Assembly: GCA_016716665.1 (NCBI GenBank)
Contig: JADJVH010000002.1
Span: 372,001-436,000 of the forward strand
Length of the DNA: 64,000 nucleotides
DNA from: Candidatus Opimibacter iunctus
Lineage (GTDB): Bacteria; Bacteroidota; Bacteroidia; Chitinophagales; Saprospiraceae
Direction of reading: 5' to 3'
In this document: positions 61,783-64,000 of the stretch, in pieces
Position numbering within the stretch: the first letter of the stretch is position 1
How the letters are laid out: the number at the start of each line of letters is the position of its first letter
The notes under the pieces: model-generated
Seen by the model: the letters and a program-made list of their open reading frames with translations, nothing else
Told to the model about the DNA's origin: nothing
Database searches by the model: none
Position numbers and translations under genes: made by a program

Positions 61783-62586
61783 ATGCGGCCTTTTTCTCAA
61801 GTGACCCAGGCATTGCCACATTACCCGATCATCGAACTCATAGACCATGGGTTTGAGATCCCGCAATTGGGCAAAAACAGGCGGATTTGGGCCCTTTTGC
61901 CCCACAATTACTACGATTCTGACCAGAATTACCCTGTTTTGTACCTCCAGGACGCACAAAACCTGTTTGACGATGGGGCCCCTTTTGGGAGCTGGTCGAT
62001 CGATAAGCACCTGATGGAACTGTCACGTTCAGGGGTAGGGGAGCTGATTGTCATCTGTATAGATCATGGAGGAAAGGAGCGGATCCAGGAATACAGCCCA
62101 TATTTTCATCGAAAATTTGGGGATGGCCAGGGGAAGGATTATGCCAATTTTATCATCGAGACCCTCAAGCCTTATGTGGACACCCATTACAGGACCAAAT
62201 CCCACCGGATCTATACCGGCATAGGAGGGAGCAGTATGGGGGCGCTCATCAGCGCGTATATCGGGATCGTTCATCCCAAGCACTTTTCGAAACTGATGAT
62301 TTTCAGTCCTTCGTTCTGGTATTCGGATGAAATTTATTTTGACGCATTCAAGTACAACTATACCTTGCCGATGCGCATGTTTATCTATGCCGGGGAGAAG
62401 GAAACCCGGTTTATGAGCCAGCACATCAATCAATTTAAAGATGCGGTTTCGCACGGCTTTTTTTCAAGTAAACTCACTACATTTAACATTGTAATCGATC
62501 CCAATGGCCAGCACCAGGAAAAACACTGGGGAGATATCTTCCCGGCTGCTGTCAAATGGCTCTTCTTTTCGGATCAAGACCAGTAA
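61783..62586 (+). CDS. Alpha/beta-hydrolase esterase (esterase D/enterochelin-esterase-like)
   Basis: 267 residues, no signal peptide. Fold markers: RIWALLPHNYYDSDQNYPVL, LYLQDAQNLFDD (conserved in this family), the nucleophile Ser in IGGSSMGALIS, and a C-terminal His in GQHQEKHW. The acidic residue is likely in FIYAGEKETRF. Family members cleave esters of small molecules, siderophores or feruloyl groups. The stop codon is 3 nt before the ATG of the aminopeptidase gene, so the two are co-transcribed. Substrate unknown. Confidence 0.82.
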   Translation: MRPFSQVTQALPHYPIIELIDHGFEIPQLGKNRRIWALLPHNYYDSDQNYPVLYLQDAQNLFDDGAPFGSWSIDKHLMELSRSGVGELIVICIDHGGKERIQEYSPYFHRKFGDGQGKDYANFIIETLKPYVDTHYRTKSHRIYTGIGGSSMGALISAYIGIVHPKHFSKLMIFSPSFWYSDEIYFDAFKYNYTLPMRMFIYAGEKETRFMSQHINQFKDAVSHGFFSSKLTTFNIVIDPNGQHQEKHWGDIFPAAVKWLFFSDQDQ

Positions 62587-62589
62587 CTG

Positions 62590-64000
62590 ATGAAATTACA
62601 TGCCTGCGCCTCCACTGAGGAGCTATTGGAGAAAGTCGACGTGCTATGCGTGCCTGCTTCCAGGGAAAGGGCTGAAATGGTATATCAGGACCTCCTCACC
62701 CGGATCATTCACACTGACGCCTTACCTCCGCTCACGGAGTTCATGTCGATGAAAGCAAATCCGGCTTTTTTCTTCGGACAATGGAATGGCCATCGAGTCA
62801 AAGTGGTGTATTGGTGTGAAGCAGAAAAACTGACAGAAGCCAATGCCTATTCGCTGGCAAAGAAAATCGCCATCAAAGTCAGGTCTGAATGCCATGGCAA
62901 ATCCGGCCTATGGCTCCCTCATCTCAATACATCGCCTTTAGTTCAATCCGCATTTGCAGGATGGACTGCAGGACACTATGATATCGGACTATACAAGCAA
63001 GCAGACCACAACCACCCTAAGTCTGCGGCGGCTGACCTGCATGCATTATTAGCCCCAGGTATAGACGAAGCAGCAGCAAGAGATGGTATGACATTGGGGT
63101 TGGTACAACAGGAAGTCATGAACCTGGTCAATACACCTGCAAGCCATAAGTCTCCGGCATATCTCGGCGCATGGGCAGCGAGAAGCGCTGCACAATATGG
63201 ATACACAGCTACTGTGCTCGACAAGCAGGACCTGACTACACTTGGTATGCATGCATTGCTGGCAGTCAATCGCGGCAGTGAGCAACCCGCCGTATGTGTT
63301 GTGACCCATTACAAGCATCCTGAGGCCACCCAAAAAATTGCACTCATCGGCAAGGGGGTCATCTTTGATACAGGCGGGATTTCGATCAAGGATTCCAAGA
63401 ACATGCACTACATGAAGAGTGACATGGCCGGCGCAGCCGCAGCCCTTGGTACGGTCGAAGCCTGCGCAAGATTAAAACTCAAAGTGGATGTGATGGCCAT
63501 CACGCCTGTCACAGACAATAGTATAGATCGTCTGGCCATCAAGCCCGGTGATGTGATATCCTCCTACGCAGGCAAGACCATCGAGGTTCTGGATACTGAT
63601 GCAGAGGGCAGACTGATCCTCGCTGATGCACTCGCCTACGCCGTAAAGGAATATAAGCCCGATGTCATGATCGACCTGGCCACATTGACCGGCAGTATCG
63701 TTGCCGCACTTGGTCCTCAGGCAGCAGGCCTCTTCAGTAAGAATGATCAGCTCGCCTCATCGCTCGAAGCAGCAGGGCAATCCACAGGTGAACGTGTCTG
63801 GCGCATGCCCATGTACGATGAGTACCACGATGACATGCAATCCGATATCGCAGACATCAAGAATCTCAGCGAGAAGCCTTACGCGGGTTCGATCACAGCC
63901 GCTAAATTCCTCGAGTACTTCACTTCAGAGCATCCTTCGTGGGCACACCTCGACATCGCCGGCATGGGCTTCCAACCCAATGGCTTCGGCAAGGGGTATT
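62590..64000 (+). CDS. Leucyl aminopeptidase (M17 family), truncated by the window end
   Basis: Open to the right edge (470 codons visible). The N-terminal macro-like domain is divergent. The catalytic C-terminal domain shows the M17 metal ligands: Lys in IGKGVIFDTGGISIK, Asp in KSDMAGAAAALG, and the signature as DTDAEGRL (NTDAEGRL in most, so Asn to Asp). Also LATLTGSIVAALG and AGSITAAKFL are conserved. It hydrolyses N-terminal residues from peptides in the cytoplasm, using two metal ions. It follows the esterase by 3 nt. Confidence 0.9.
   Translation, partial: MKLHACASTEELLEKVDVLCVPASRERAEMVYQDLLTRIIHTDALPPLTEFMSMKANPAFFFGQWNGHRVKVVYWCEAEKLTEANAYSLAKKIAIKVRSECHGKSGLWLPHLNTSPLVQSAFAGWTAGHYDIGLYKQADHNHPKSAAADLHALLAPGIDEAAARDGMTLGLVQQEVMNLVNTPASHKSPAYLGAWAARSAAQYGYTATVLDKQDLTTLGMHALLAVNRGSEQPAVCVVTHYKHPEATQKIALIGKGVIFDTGGISIKDSKNMHYMKSDMAGAAAALGTVEACARLKLKVDVMAITPVTDNSIDRLAIKPGDVISSYAGKTIEVLDTDAEGRLILADALAYAVKEYKPDVMIDLATLTGSIVAALGPQAAGLFSKNDQLASSLEAAGQSTGERVWRMPMYDEYHDDMQSDIADIKNLSEKPYAGSITAAKFLEYFTSEHPSWAHLDIAGMGFQPNGFGKGY

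Noticed and set aside
61415..61804. Plus-strand open frame over the GC-rich repeats
   Set aside because: Composition of the repeats keeps three frames open; there is no coding evidence.

Overview
The window is a stretch of chromosome from a member of the Bacteroidota, most likely the Saprospiria/Chitinophagia side of the phylum. The evidence is internal: three or more secreted proteins with type IX secretion (T9SS) C-terminal sorting domains, a GLPGLI protein beside a carboxypeptidase-regulatory/beta-barrel outer-membrane protein, SprB-type gliding-adhesin repeats, a TonB-dependent receptor paired with a lipoprotein, promoters of the Bacteroidota type (TTTG, about 20 nt, TAnnTTTG), a tRNA without encoded CCA, and a complete 14-gene complex I operon with the short NuoG known from this phylum. 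No rRNA, transposase, phage gene or CRISPR array was found.

Layout. 1-4.3 kb: end of a BatD-like gene, a TPR membrane protein (both frameshifted) and asnS. 4.3-9.1 kb: a HigBA-type toxin-antitoxin pair with a readable promoter/operator, a YcxB-like protein, a potassium-channel-like protein, the GDYXXLXY/DUF2157 pair and smpB. 9.5-13.5 kb: a broken ELWxxDGT-repeat T9SS cargo gene and an ECF sigma factor with a membrane/beta-barrel anti-sigma-like partner. 13.6-19.9 kb: a DinB/YfiT protein, cinA, birA, rsfS and ftsH. 20-23 kb: a VCBS-repeat T9SS protein, two small unknown genes and a frameshifted msrB. 23.2-36.3 kb: nuoABCDEFGHIJKLMN on the minus strand. 36.7-41.4 kb: TonB receptor, a badly broken lipoprotein gene and a T9SS-sorted protein. 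41.8-47.8 kb: a PfkB-family sugar kinase, tRNA(CAT), and a 1350-residue propeller/12x SprB repeat/OmpA protein. 48-55.3 kb: outer-membrane barrel protein, GLPGLI protein, a histidine kinase/response regulator pair and a class III cyclase with TM2, TPR-like and SHOCT-like parts. 55.9-64 kb: a CBM48 protein, three ATP-grasp-type genes, a class I glutamine amidotransferase, an esterase and a leucyl aminopeptidase cut by the window end.

How the parts work together. Complex I is one transcription unit with overlapping or nearly touching genes. RsfS and FtsH, SmpB, AsnRS and the tRNA are housekeeping. Much of the rest concerns the cell surface: T9SS cargo, TonB receptors, the OmpA-anchored SprB-repeat protein, and sensors that could watch the envelope (sigma/anti-sigma, HK/RR). 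The ATP-grasp/amidotransferase group at the right end is the best candidate for an undescribed pathway; its chemistry looks like stepwise amide-bond formation, but no substrate can be read from the sequence.

Two features run across the window. First, intergenic DNA is packed with structured repeats: a long inverted-repeat family (four copies), a composite multi-hairpin element (four copies), 7- and 8-bp tandem arrays, and several perfect long palindromes. Second, at least twelve reading-frame breaks occur in seven gene regions while the 13-kb nuo operon and most other genes are clean. These may be assembly indels or real decay; the sequence alone cannot decide.
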